Positions 1-6,626 of a stretch of 64,000 nt of DNA are shown one piece after another. A program made the position numbers and the translations under genes. The notes under the pieces were generated by a model. The model did no database searches, was not told the DNA's origin, and saw only the letters and a list, made by a program, of their open reading frames with translations. The stretch is from PALSA-612 sp035652235 (GTDB lineage: Bacteria; Actinomycetota; Thermoleophilia; Gaiellales; Gaiellaceae). Positions within the stretch are counted from its first letter, which is position 1. Each line of letters opens with the position of its first letter. Location of the stretch: the NCBI GenBank assembly GCA_035652235.1, contig DASREE010000048.1, forward strand, positions 1-64,000, read 5' to 3'.

Positions 1-312
1 AACCCGGTGGACCAGGCGGACAACCTGCGCAAGAACGGCGGCTACGTCCCGGGCATCAGACCGGGCCCGCCGACTGCGCAGTACCTCGACCGGGTGCTGA
101 CGCGGCTGACGCTGCCGGGCTCGCTCTACCTGGCGTTGATCGCGGTGCTGCCGACGTTCCTGATCCGCTACTTCAACTTCTCGACCGCGACGGAGTCGTT
201 CCTCGGGGGTACCTCGTTGCTGATCGTCGTCGGCGTCGCGCTCGACACGATGCGGCAGATGGAGTCGCAGATGATGATGCGCTCCTACGAGGGCTTCCTG
301 GACCGGAAGTAG
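1..312 (+). CDS. secY: SecY protein translocase subunit, C-terminal part (5'-truncated by window edge)
   Basis: The reading frame is open from the first base, so only about the last 103 codons of SecY, the channel subunit of the Sec translocon in the inner membrane, are present. The conserved cytoplasmic loop NLRKNGGYVPGIRPG is visible near the start. Two hydrophobic segments follow (around LYLALIAVLPTFLI and SLLIVVGVALDTM), matching the last two membrane helices, and the protein ends in a short basic tail. The TAG stop shares its last G with the GTG start of adk, the usual secY-adk-map arrangement. Confidence 0.95.
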   Translation, partial: NPVDQADNLRKNGGYVPGIRPGPPTAQYLDRVLTRLTLPGSLYLALIAVLPTFLIRYFNFSTATESFLGGTSLLIVVGVALDTMRQMESQMMMRSYEGFLDRK

Positions 313-890
313 TGCTGAACGTCCTGCTGTTCGGCCCGCAGGGCTCAGGCAAGGGGACGCAGGCGAAGCGGATCGCGGCGGAGTACGGGATCCCCCACGT
401 CTCGAGCGGGGACATGTTCCGCGCCGCGATCGAGCGCCGGACGCCGCTCGGGCTCGAGGTGGAGCCCATCCTCGCGAGCGGCGCCCTCGTCCCCGACGAG
501 CTGACGATCGGTCTCATCCGCGAGCGTCTCGCCGAGGACGACGCACGCGCCGGCTTCGTGCTGGACGGATACCCGCGCACCCTCAAGCAGGCGGAGGCGC
601 TCGACGAGCTGTTGCGGGAGCTGGGCCGGCCGCTCGACCTGATCCTCGAGTTTCTCGTCTCCGACGCGGTGGCGACCGCGCGCATGCTCAAGCGGGCCGA
701 GGAGGAGGGCCGTCCCGACGACACGCCCGAGGCGATCGCGCGCCGGCTCGCCATCTACCACCGCGACACCGAGCCCCTGGCCGAGCACTACCGCGCGACC
801 GGGAAGCTCGTCGGCATCCATGCGGAGGGGACGATCGAGCAGGTCTGGGCCGAGATCCAGCAGGCGCTCGAGCAGGCGGTGCCGGTGTGA
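312..890 (+). CDS. adk: Adenylate kinase
   Basis: This 192-residue cytoplasmic enzyme balances adenylate pools (ATP + AMP to 2 ADP). The P-loop GPQGSGKGTQ lies at residues 8-17. The AMP-binding region has SSGDMFRAAI and the substrate-binding DGYPRT motif. The LID region is short and has no zinc-binding cysteines, the short-LID form. The GTG start overlaps the secY stop by one base, and the TGA stop overlaps the map start as GTGA, so the three genes should be translated together. Confidence 0.97.
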   Translation: MLNVLLFGPQGSGKGTQAKRIAAEYGIPHVSSGDMFRAAIERRTPLGLEVEPILASGALVPDELTIGLIRERLAEDDARAGFVLDGYPRTLKQAEALDELLRELGRPLDLILEFLVSDAVATARMLKRAEEEGRPDDTPEAIARRLAIYHRDTEPLAEHYRATGKLVGIHAEGTIEQVWAEIQQALEQAVPV

Positions 891-1648
891 TCGTGCGTAA
901 GTCGCCGCAGGAGATCGCGCAGATGCGCCGCGCCGGCCGCGTCGTCGCCGAGACTCTTGCGCTCATCGGCGAGCACGTGCGCCCCGGCGTGACGACGGCG
1001 GAGCTCGACGAGCTGGCCGAGGACTTCATCCGCTCGCACGGCGGCGCGCCCACGTTCAAGGGCTACCGCGGCTATCCCGCCTCGATCTGCGCCTCGCCGA
1101 ACGGCATGGTGGTGCACGGTATCCCGGGGCCGTACGCGCTCGTGGAAGGAGACATCCTCTCGGTGGACGTGGGTGTCACGCTCGGCGGTTTCGTCGCCGA
1201 CTCGGCGTTCACCTTCCCGGTCGGAGACATCTCGCCGGAGGCCGAGCGGCTGCTCGAGGTCTGCCGGGCAGCGCTCGAGGCAGGGGTCGAGCAGTGCTGG
1301 CCCGGCCGGCGGCTGTCCGACATCTCGCACGCGGTGCAGACGGTCACCGAGGAGGCCGGCTTCTCCGTCGTCCGCAGCCTGGTGGGGCACGGTGTCGGCC
1401 GCGCCATGCACGAGGACCCGCAGATCCCGAACTTCGGGGCGCCGGGCCGCGGGCCGCTGCTCGCGGAGGGCATGACGTTCGCGATCGAGCCCATGATCAC
1501 CGCGGGCGGACCGGACGTCGTCATCCACGACGACGAGTGGTCGATCTCGACCCGGGACGGGTCGCTCGCGGCGCACTTCGAGCACACCGTCGCCGTCACC
1601 GAGGCGGGCCCGCAGATCCTGACGGCGGCGCCTGTTCTGCTACGATAG
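887..1648 (+). CDS. map: Type I methionine aminopeptidase
   Basis: This enzyme removes N-terminal Met from nascent proteins. The 253-residue product carries the full pita-bread metal set: D94, D105, H168, E201 and E232, plus the substrate-contacting H77 in MVVHG. There is no N-terminal zinc finger, so it is the type Ia form. The GTG start overlaps the adk stop (GTGA). The stop codon lies inside a -10-like hexamer and is followed within ten bases by a terminator hairpin, so the secY operon probably ends here. Confidence 0.97.
   Translation: MIVRKSPQEIAQMRRAGRVVAETLALIGEHVRPGVTTAELDELAEDFIRSHGGAPTFKGYRGYPASICASPNGMVVHGIPGPYALVEGDILSVDVGVTLGGFVADSAFTFPVGDISPEAERLLEVCRAALEAGVEQCWPGRRLSDISHAVQTVTEEAGFSVVRSLVGHGVGRAMHEDPQIPNFGAPGRGPLLAEGMTFAIEPMITAGGPDVVIHDDEWSISTRDGSLAAHFEHTVAVTEAGPQILTAAPVLLR
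1619..1646 (+). promoter_or_regulatory. Candidate promoter for the infA operon, overlapping the map stop codon
   Basis: A -35-like CTGACG (1619-1624) is followed by a 16-base spacer and the -10-like TACGAT (1641-1646). The predicted start site is near 1653, just before the hairpin at 1657. The promoter is read from consensus only; TACGAT is also the -10-like hexamer in front of several other genes in this window. Confidence 0.4.
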
Positions 1649-1656
1649 CCGAGGTG

Positions 1657-1685
1657 GCGGCGCAGCCTGCTGCGCCGCGCTTTTT
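1657..1685 (+). terminator. Intrinsic terminator between map and infA, or infA leader attenuator
   Basis: GCGGCGCAG (1657-1665), a four-base loop and CTGCGCCGC (1670-1678) form a perfect 9-bp stem. After GC it runs into TTTTT at 1681-1685. It can terminate secY-adk-map transcripts. If the promoter at 1641-1646 is used, it would also be the first element of the infA leader. A second perfect 8-bp hairpin, without a T run, follows at 1695-1713. Confidence 0.75.
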
Positions 1686-1694
1686 GATGTCCAG

Positions 1695-1713
1695 GCCGGC
1701 TGCCGCAGCCGGC
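1695..1713 (+). promoter_or_regulatory. Second hairpin in the infA leader
   Basis: GCCGGCTG (1695-1702), loop CCG and CAGCCGGC (1706-1713) form a perfect 8-bp stem ending eight bases before the purine-rich GAGGAA that abuts the infA start. It could influence ribosome access or pair alternatively with the preceding terminator stem. Its role is inference. Confidence 0.4.
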
Positions 1714-1726
1714 GCCCAGCGAGGAA

Positions 1727-1948
1727 ATGGCGGTCAAGGAAGAGAAGATCGAGGTCGAAGGCGAAGTCGCCGAAGCGCTCCCGAGCACGATGTTCCGCGT
1801 CAACCTGGACGGCGGCCACTCCGTGCTCGCCACCATCTCCGGGAAGATGCGCAAGAACTACATCCGGATCCTGCCTGGCGATCGTGTCAGGGTCGAGCTG
1901 TCGGCGTACGACCTGTCCCGCGGCCGCATCACCTACCGATACCGATGA
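1727..1948 (+). CDS. infA: Translation initiation factor IF-1
   Basis: This 73-residue OB-fold protein binds the ribosomal A site during initiation. The family signature is complete: EVEGEV near the N-terminus, then ISGKMRKNYIRILPGDRVRVEL and the terminal RGRITYRYR. The ATG is directly preceded by GAGGAA, an unusually close Shine-Dalgarno spacing. The stop overlaps the rpmJ start as ATGA. It opens the small ribosomal and RNA polymerase operon that runs to truA. Confidence 0.97.
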   Translation: MAVKEEKIEVEGEVAEALPSTMFRVNLDGGHSVLATISGKMRKNYIRILPGDRVRVELSAYDLSRGRITYRYR

Positions 1949-2058
1949 AAGTCCGTCCTTCAGTCAAGCCGATGTGCGAGCGCTGCCGCGTGATCAAGCG
2001 GCACGGCACGACGATGGTGATCTGCACGAACCCACGGCACAAGCAGCGGCAGGGGTAG
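1945..2058 (+). CDS. rpmJ: 50S ribosomal protein L36
   Basis: This 37-residue large-subunit protein is the zinc-binding (C+) form: C11, C14, C27 and H32 fit the C-x2-C-x12-C-x4-H ribbon. The N-terminus MKVRPSVKPMCERC is typical. Its ATG overlaps the infA TGA, so translation is coupled. Having the zinc form here does not exclude a zinc-free paralogue elsewhere in the genome. Confidence 0.95.
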   Translation: MKVRPSVKPMCERCRVIKRHGTTMVICTNPRHKQRQG

Positions 2059-2065
2059 CAGGCGA

Positions 2066-2440
2066 ATGGCGCGAATCGCAGGTGTCAACCTCCCCAACCA
2101 GAAGCGGCTCGAGATCGGCCTGACCTACATCTACGGCATCGGGCCGGCGACCGCGCACAAGGTGTGCGCCGAGCTCGGGCTGTCGCCCGACACGAAGGTG
2201 CGCGACCTTACCGACGAGGAGACGACGAGGCTCCAGCGCTACATCGACGGCAACCTGCAGGTCGAGGGCGATCTCCGGCGAGAGCGTTCGCAGGCGGTGA
2301 AGCGGCTGATGGAGATCGGCGCCTACCGGGGGCTGCGCCACCGGCGTGGGCTGCCCGTCAACGGTCAGCGAACGAAGACGAACGCGCGCACGCGCAAGGG
2401 CCCGAAGAAGACCGTCGGACGCGGGAAGAAGGGCAAGTAA
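2066..2440 (+). CDS. rpsM: 30S ribosomal protein S13
   Basis: This 124-residue protein of the small-subunit head contacts the P-site tRNA and the L5/L31 bridge. It starts MARIAGVNLPNQKR, contains the helix-hairpin-helix-like IYGIGPATA and the RGLRHRRGLPVNGQRTKTNARTR block (the conserved RNA-binding segment runs from about residue 90), and ends in a lysine-rich tail. It is eight bases after rpmJ and one base before rpsK, within the usual S13-S11-S4-alpha-L17 order. Confidence 0.97.
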   Translation: MARIAGVNLPNQKRLEIGLTYIYGIGPATAHKVCAELGLSPDTKVRDLTDEETTRLQRYIDGNLQVEGDLRRERSQAVKRLMEIGAYRGLRHRRGLPVNGQRTKTNARTRKGPKKTVGRGKKGK

Positions 2441-2845
2441 ATGGCACCTCCCCGCAGGCAAGCGGCCCGTGGCCGCGGGCGCCGCCGCGTGAAGAAGAAC
2501 ATCGCGATCGGCCAGGCGCACATCAAGACCTCGTTCAACAACACGATCGTCACCCTGACCGACAAGGAAGGGAACGTGATCGTCTGGGAGTCGGCCGGGT
2601 CGGCCGGGTTCAAGGGCTCTCGGAAGTCGACTCCGTTCGCCGCCCAGGTGACCGCCGACGCGGCTGCGCGCAAGGGCATGGACCACGGCCTGCAGAAAGT
2701 GGAGGTGTTCGTCAAGGGGCCCGGCTCCGGGCGGGAGACGGCGATCCGCTCGCTGCAGGCGGCGGGTCTCGAGATTCTCGGCGTCAGGGACGTCACGCCG
2801 CAGGCGCACAACGGTGTCCGGCCGCGCAAGCGCAGGCGCGTCTGA
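2441..2845 (+). CDS. rpsK: 30S ribosomal protein S11
   Basis: This 134-residue platform protein contacts the E site. After a basic N-terminus it shows the core HIKTSFNNTIVTLTD, then SAGSAGFKGSRKSTPFAAQ, and the conserved C-terminal block VTPQAHNGVRPRKRRRV. The ATG follows the rpsM stop immediately with no gap, so the two genes are probably translationally coupled. Confidence 0.97.
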   Translation: MAPPRRQAARGRGRRRVKKNIAIGQAHIKTSFNNTIVTLTDKEGNVIVWESAGSAGFKGSRKSTPFAAQVTADAAARKGMDHGLQKVEVFVKGPGSGRETAIRSLQAAGLEILGVRDVTPQAHNGVRPRKRRRV

Positions 2846-2868
2846 TGCCCGCCGGAGGGGACAGCTGA

Positions 2869-3489
2869 GTGGCTCGCTACCGGGGACCAGCCTGCAAGCT
2901 CTGCCGTCGCGAAGGCATGAAGCTCTTCCTCAAGGGCGAGCGCTGCCTGACCGAGAAGTGCGCGATCGAGCGCCGCAGCTACCCGCCGGGCGAGCACGGC
3001 CGTGGCCGTATCAAGCAGTCGGAGTACCTGCTCCAGCTGCGCGAGAAGCAGAAGGCGCGCCGCTACTACGGGCTGCTCGAGAAGCAGTTCCGCGCCTACT
3101 ACGAGAAGGCGGCGCGCGGCACCGGCGTGACCGGCGACAACCTGCTGCGCATGCTCGAATCGCGGATCGACAACGTCGTCTACCGCCTCGGCTTCGCCGC
3201 CTCGCGCGCGCAGGCGCGGCAGCTCGTGCGTCACGGCCATTTCCAGGTCAACGGCCGCCGCGTCAACATCCCGAGCTACCAGGTGCGCCCGAACGACGTG
3301 ATCACCCTCAGGCCGGGCAGCCCGGCGGAGCAGGTCGTCCGCGACGCGACCGACCTGACGGCCTCGGTGGCACCCTGGCTCCAGGCGGATCACGACGGCC
3401 TGACCGGCAAGATCCTCAAGTGGCCGGAGCGGGCGGAGATCGACACGCCCGTGCAGGAGTCGCTCATCGTCGAGCTGTACAGCAAGTAG
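2869..3489 (+). CDS. rpsD: 30S ribosomal protein S4
   Basis: This 206-residue primary 16S-binding protein also represses its own operon in several bacteria. It is the zinc-binding type, with C-x2-C (CKLCRREG) and a second cysteine pair in ERCLTEKCAIERR near the N-terminus. The S4 RNA-binding domain (about residues 95-160) includes SRIDNVVYRLGFA and ARQLVRHGHFQVNG. The start is GTG, 23 bases after rpsK, with a GGAGGGG Shine-Dalgarno at 2854-2860. Confidence 0.96.
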   Translation: MARYRGPACKLCRREGMKLFLKGERCLTEKCAIERRSYPPGEHGRGRIKQSEYLLQLREKQKARRYYGLLEKQFRAYYEKAARGTGVTGDNLLRMLESRIDNVVYRLGFAASRAQARQLVRHGHFQVNGRRVNIPSYQVRPNDVITLRPGSPAEQVVRDATDLTASVAPWLQADHDGLTGKILKWPERAEIDTPVQESLIVELYSK

Positions 3490-3541
3490 CCGCGCCGCTG
3501 CGCGCTGCTCGCCGGGAAAGACCCAAGGAAAGGAACGTCAG

Positions 3542-4516
3542 TTGGCAACTCGCACCAGCCTGATGGAGTTTCAGATCCCGAAGATCGTCCACGAGGAGGT
3601 GAACGAGAACCGGGGTGTGTTCGTGATCGAGCCGCTCGATCGGGGCTTCGGCTACACGTTCGGCAACTCGCTGCGCCGTGTGCTGCTCTCCTCGCTCGAG
3701 GGCGCGGCGGTGACGTCCGTGAAGATCGAGGGCGTCGCGCACGAGTTCACGACCCTGCCGGGGGTGCGCGAGGACGTCACCGACATCCTGCTCAACCTCA
3801 AGAACCTGACCTGCCGGCTGCACGGGGAGTCGCCGGAGATCGAGGTGCGGCTGCAGAAGAGGGGGCCGGGGCTGGTGACGGCGGCCGACATCCAGGCACC
3901 CGCGGAGCTCGAGATCCTCAACCCGGAGCTCGAGGTCGCCCACCTCTCGGATCGGGGCAAGCTCGAGCTGACGATGACGATCGGCCGCGGCCGGGGCTAC
4001 GTGCCGGCGGAGCTGAATCGGGGGCGCGAGCACACGATCGGGGTGATCCCGATGGACTCGATCTTCTCGCCCGTACGCCGGGTCGCCTACGACGTCGAGG
4101 CGGCGCGCGTGGGGCAGCGGACGGACTACGACAAGCTCGTCCTCGACGTGACGACGGACGGCTCGATCGAGCCGCGCGAGGCGATCGCGCAGGCGGCGGA
4201 GCTGCTCATCCGCCAGCTCGCGATCTTCACGGACATCGAGAGGATCGAGGGCTTCGGCGAGGCGGCGGCCGAGCAGGCGGCCGAGCCGTCGCTCGCGCAC
4301 GGGATGGAGAACTTCCCGATCGAGGAGCTCGAGCTCGGCGTCCGCTCCTACAACTGCCTGAAGCGCGTGGGTATCGAGACGATCGGCGACCTCGTGTCCA
4401 AGACCGAGACCGAGCTCGGCGCGATCCCGAACTTCGGCAAGAAGTCGATCGAGGAGGTCAAGGAGACGCTTGCGGCGCACGGTCTCACGCTGCGCGGGGA
4501 GGAGCTCCCGGCGTAG
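3542..4516 (+). CDS. rpoA: DNA-directed RNA polymerase alpha subunit
   Basis: The 324-residue alpha subunit nucleates RNA polymerase assembly and contacts activators and UP elements. The dimerising N-terminal domain (about 1-235) includes GFGYTFGNSLRRVLLSSLEG. The C-terminal domain (about 255-320) has EELELGVRSYNCLKR and the helix-hairpin-helix IPNFGKKSIEEVKETL. The start is TTG, chosen because AAGGAAAGGAA lies upstream at good spacing and the product begins at the conserved N-terminus. Alpha in the S13-S11-S4-L17 cluster is standard. Confidence 0.97.
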   Translation: MATRTSLMEFQIPKIVHEEVNENRGVFVIEPLDRGFGYTFGNSLRRVLLSSLEGAAVTSVKIEGVAHEFTTLPGVREDVTDILLNLKNLTCRLHGESPEIEVRLQKRGPGLVTAADIQAPAELEILNPELEVAHLSDRGKLELTMTIGRGRGYVPAELNRGREHTIGVIPMDSIFSPVRRVAYDVEAARVGQRTDYDKLVLDVTTDGSIEPREAIAQAAELLIRQLAIFTDIERIEGFGEAAAEQAAEPSLAHGMENFPIEELELGVRSYNCLKRVGIETIGDLVSKTETELGAIPNFGKKSIEEVKETLAAHGLTLRGEELPA

Positions 4517-4530
4517 CCCGGGCGGGCGAG

Positions 4531-4944
4531 ATGAGGCACCACCGCTCGGGCAAGAAGCTGGGACGCGAGTCGGCGCATCGGAAGGCGCTGTACGCCAACC
4601 TCACGGCTGCGCTGATCGAGCACGGCCGGATCGAGACGACGGAGACGAAGGCGAAGGCGGTGCGGCCGATCGCCGAGAAGATGATCACGCTCGGCAGGGA
4701 CGGCTCGATCCACGCGCGCCGTCAGGCGCTCGCGTTCCTGCGCTCGCAGGAGGTCGTGCACAAGCTCTTCTCCGACGTCGGCCCGCGTTTCCGCGACCGT
4801 CCGGGCGGGTACTCGCGCATCGTCAAGCTGGGGCCTCGTCAGGGAGACGCGGCGCCAATGGCCTACCTCGAGCTGGTCGACTTCGTGCCGACCGCGGCTC
4901 CCGCCGCTGCGCCGCGGCGCGAGCGCGAGCAGGTGGGGGCATAG
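4531..4944 (+). CDS. rplQ: 50S ribosomal protein L17
   Basis: This 137-residue protein sits near the exit tunnel. The N-terminal signature MRHHRSGKKLGRESAHRKAL is clear, followed by EHGRIETTETKAKAVRPIAEKMI and the C-terminal GGYSRIVKLGPRQGDAAPMAYLEL block. A short Ala- and Arg-rich tail of about twenty residues extends past the usual end. Its TAG stop lies inside ATAG, where ATA is in frame with the next gene, truA. Confidence 0.96.
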   Translation: MRHHRSGKKLGRESAHRKALYANLTAALIEHGRIETTETKAKAVRPIAEKMITLGRDGSIHARRQALAFLRSQEVVHKLFSDVGPRFRDRPGGYSRIVKLGPRQGDAAPMAYLELVDFVPTAAPAAAPRREREQVGA

Positions 4945-4955
4945 CCGAGCGGAAG

Positions 4956-5672
4956 CTGCGGCTCCGGCTCGTCCTCGAATACGACGGCACGGCGTTCCAC
5001 GGCTGGGCGGCGCAGCCCGGGCTGCGCACCGTCGAGGGCGTCGTCCGCGAGGCGCTCCGCGGGCTGTTCGCCCGGGTGGACGGACTGGCGGTCGCCGGTC
5101 GCACGGACGCGGGCGTTCACGCGCTCGGACAGGTCGTCAGCGTCGACGTCTGCGGCGGCCCTCCGCCCGAGCGGGCGGCGCGGGCGCTGAGCGCCGCGCT
5201 GCCGCCGGACGTGTCGGTCCTGTGCGCCGACGCGGCTCCGCCCGGCTTCCACGCGCGCCACTCGGCGCGCGCGCGGAGCTACCGCTACCGCCTCTACCGG
5301 CGCGCGCAGCGCAATCCGTTCGAGGAGCGGCGAAGCTGGTGGCGCCCTCGGCCGCTCGACCTGGCGCGACTCGGCGCGTGCGCAGCGGTGCTCCCCGGCG
5401 AGCACGACTTCCGTGCCTTCACCCCGACGGAGACGCAGCATGCGGTCTTCGTGCGCGCGGTCGAGTCGGCGGCGTGGGTGGAGCGGGGCGACCACCTCGA
5501 CTTCGAGATCACCGCGGATTCGTTCCTCCGGCACATGGTGCGGACGCTCGTCGGCACGATGCTCGAGGCAGATCCGGACGATCTCGCCCGCCTGCTGGAA
5601 GGGCGCCCGCGCAGCGAGGCCGGGGTGACGGCGCCGCCGCACGGGCTCTACCTCGTTCGGGTCGACTACTGA
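4956..5672 (+). CDS. truA: tRNA pseudouridine(38-40) synthase, non-standard start
   Basis: TruA isomerises uridines 38-40 of the tRNA anticodon stem-loop. The product shows LVLEYDGTAFHGWAAQPG at the N-terminus, the catalytic Asp in AGRTDAGVHALGQ (D51 from this start) and FLRHMVRTLVGTML near the C-terminus. No ATG, GTG or TTG exists between the previous in-frame region and the conserved core. I chose CTG at 4956 because it gives MRLRLVLEYDG, matching family N-termini; ATA at 4941, overlapping the rplQ stop as ATAG, is the alternative. The length of 238 residues is normal for the family. Confidence 0.85.
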   Translation: MRLRLVLEYDGTAFHGWAAQPGLRTVEGVVREALRGLFARVDGLAVAGRTDAGVHALGQVVSVDVCGGPPPERAARALSAALPPDVSVLCADAAPPGFHARHSARARSYRYRLYRRAQRNPFEERRSWWRPRPLDLARLGACAAVLPGEHDFRAFTPTETQHAVFVRAVESAAWVERGDHLDFEITADSFLRHMVRTLVGTMLEADPDDLARLLEGRPRSEAGVTAPPHGLYLVRVDY

Positions 5673-5987
5673 CGCGTCGCACCGCCGCTCCTTCCGGCAC
5701 GGGCCGGCGGCGCTCCGGCGCCTGCCGGAGGTGGCCGCGGCGGACGCGGTGTCGCGGCGAGCACCAGGCTGCCGGCTGAGCGGCGACGGCGTCTGCGCCG
5801 GTCGCGTGGTCGCAGGTCCACCGCACATTCAGCCCACCTCCCCGGGGCCCCCAGGGGGGACGCGACCCCCCTTCGGTCACGGTAGCGAGGATCGTGCCAC
5901 ACGTCTGCAACCGGTCCGTGCCGAGCTCGTGCCGGACGCGCCCTGGCGTTCCCGGCGGCGGGGATGGCCGTCGTTACGATTGCTCGG
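5673..5987. other. Intergenic region of about 315 bases after truA
   Basis: No convincing coding sequence or RNA gene was found. It holds a perfect 7-bp hairpin, CTCCGGC with a GCCT loop and GCCGGAG, at 5713-5730 without a T run. At 5882-5930 is a copy of an intergenic motif also found near the tRNA-Pro gene at 16745-16793. A -10-like TACGAT for the next gene lies at 5975-5980. Confidence 0.5.
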
Positions 5988-6626
5988 ATGCGGTTTCCCG
6001 TCGTTCTCTTCGACCTCGACGGCACGCTGATCGACTCGGGGGCGATGATCGTCGCGTCCATGCAGCACGCGGCGCGGTCCGTGCTCGGTCGCGAGATTCC
6101 GGAGGAGGTGCTGGCGGCGGCGGTCGGAGGCCCCGGCCTCGTCGCGCAGATGCGGTTGCTCGACCCGACCCGGGTCGACGAGCTGGTGGCCGCCTACCGT
6201 GCGCACAACGAGCCGCTGCACGAGGAGCTCGAGGCGTTCTGGGAGGTGGTCGAGGTCCTGCCGACGTTGCGCGCCGAGGGCCGGCGCCTCGGCGTCGTCA
6301 CCGCGAAGCGGCATGCGACCGTCCGCCTTGCGTTCGACCGCCTGCCGGAGCTCGCCGCCAGCTTCGACGTGGTCGTCGCCGCCGACGACACCGTCCGGCA
6401 CAAGCCAGCCCCCGACCCGATCCTGAAGGCGCTCGAGCGGCTGGACGCCCCGCCCGCCGAGGCGGCGTACGTGGGCGACTCGCCATTCGACGTGCGCGCC
6501 GCGAAGGCAGCCGGCGTGTACGCGATCGCCGTAGGCTGGGGTGGCATCCACTCCGCCGACAGGCTGCTGGCCGAGCGCCCGGACGCCTTCCTGGCGCATG
6601 CAGAGGAGCTGCATGGCGTCCTCTAG
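5988..6626 (+). CDS. HAD-superfamily phosphatase (Gph/PpaX-like)
   Basis: This 212-residue cytoplasmic hydrolase probably acts on a small phosphate ester such as phosphoglycolate or pyrophosphate. Motif I is FDLDGTLIDSG (D9 and D11), motif II is the region VVTAKRHAT, motif III is the Lys in RHKPAPDPI, and motif IV is YVGDSPFDVRAAKAAG. The ATG at 5988 was preferred to the upstream ATG at 5964 because TACGAT (5975-5980) sits seven bases before it, suggesting a leaderless mRNA, and because the product then starts right at motif I. It overlaps the ligA start by 14 bases. Confidence 0.85.
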   Translation: MRFPVVLFDLDGTLIDSGAMIVASMQHAARSVLGREIPEEVLAAAVGGPGLVAQMRLLDPTRVDELVAAYRAHNEPLHEELEAFWEVVEVLPTLRAEGRRLGVVTAKRHATVRLAFDRLPELAASFDVVVAADDTVRHKPAPDPILKALERLDAPPAEAAYVGDSPFDVRAAKAAGVYAIAVGWGGIHSADRLLAERPDAFLAHAEELHGVL

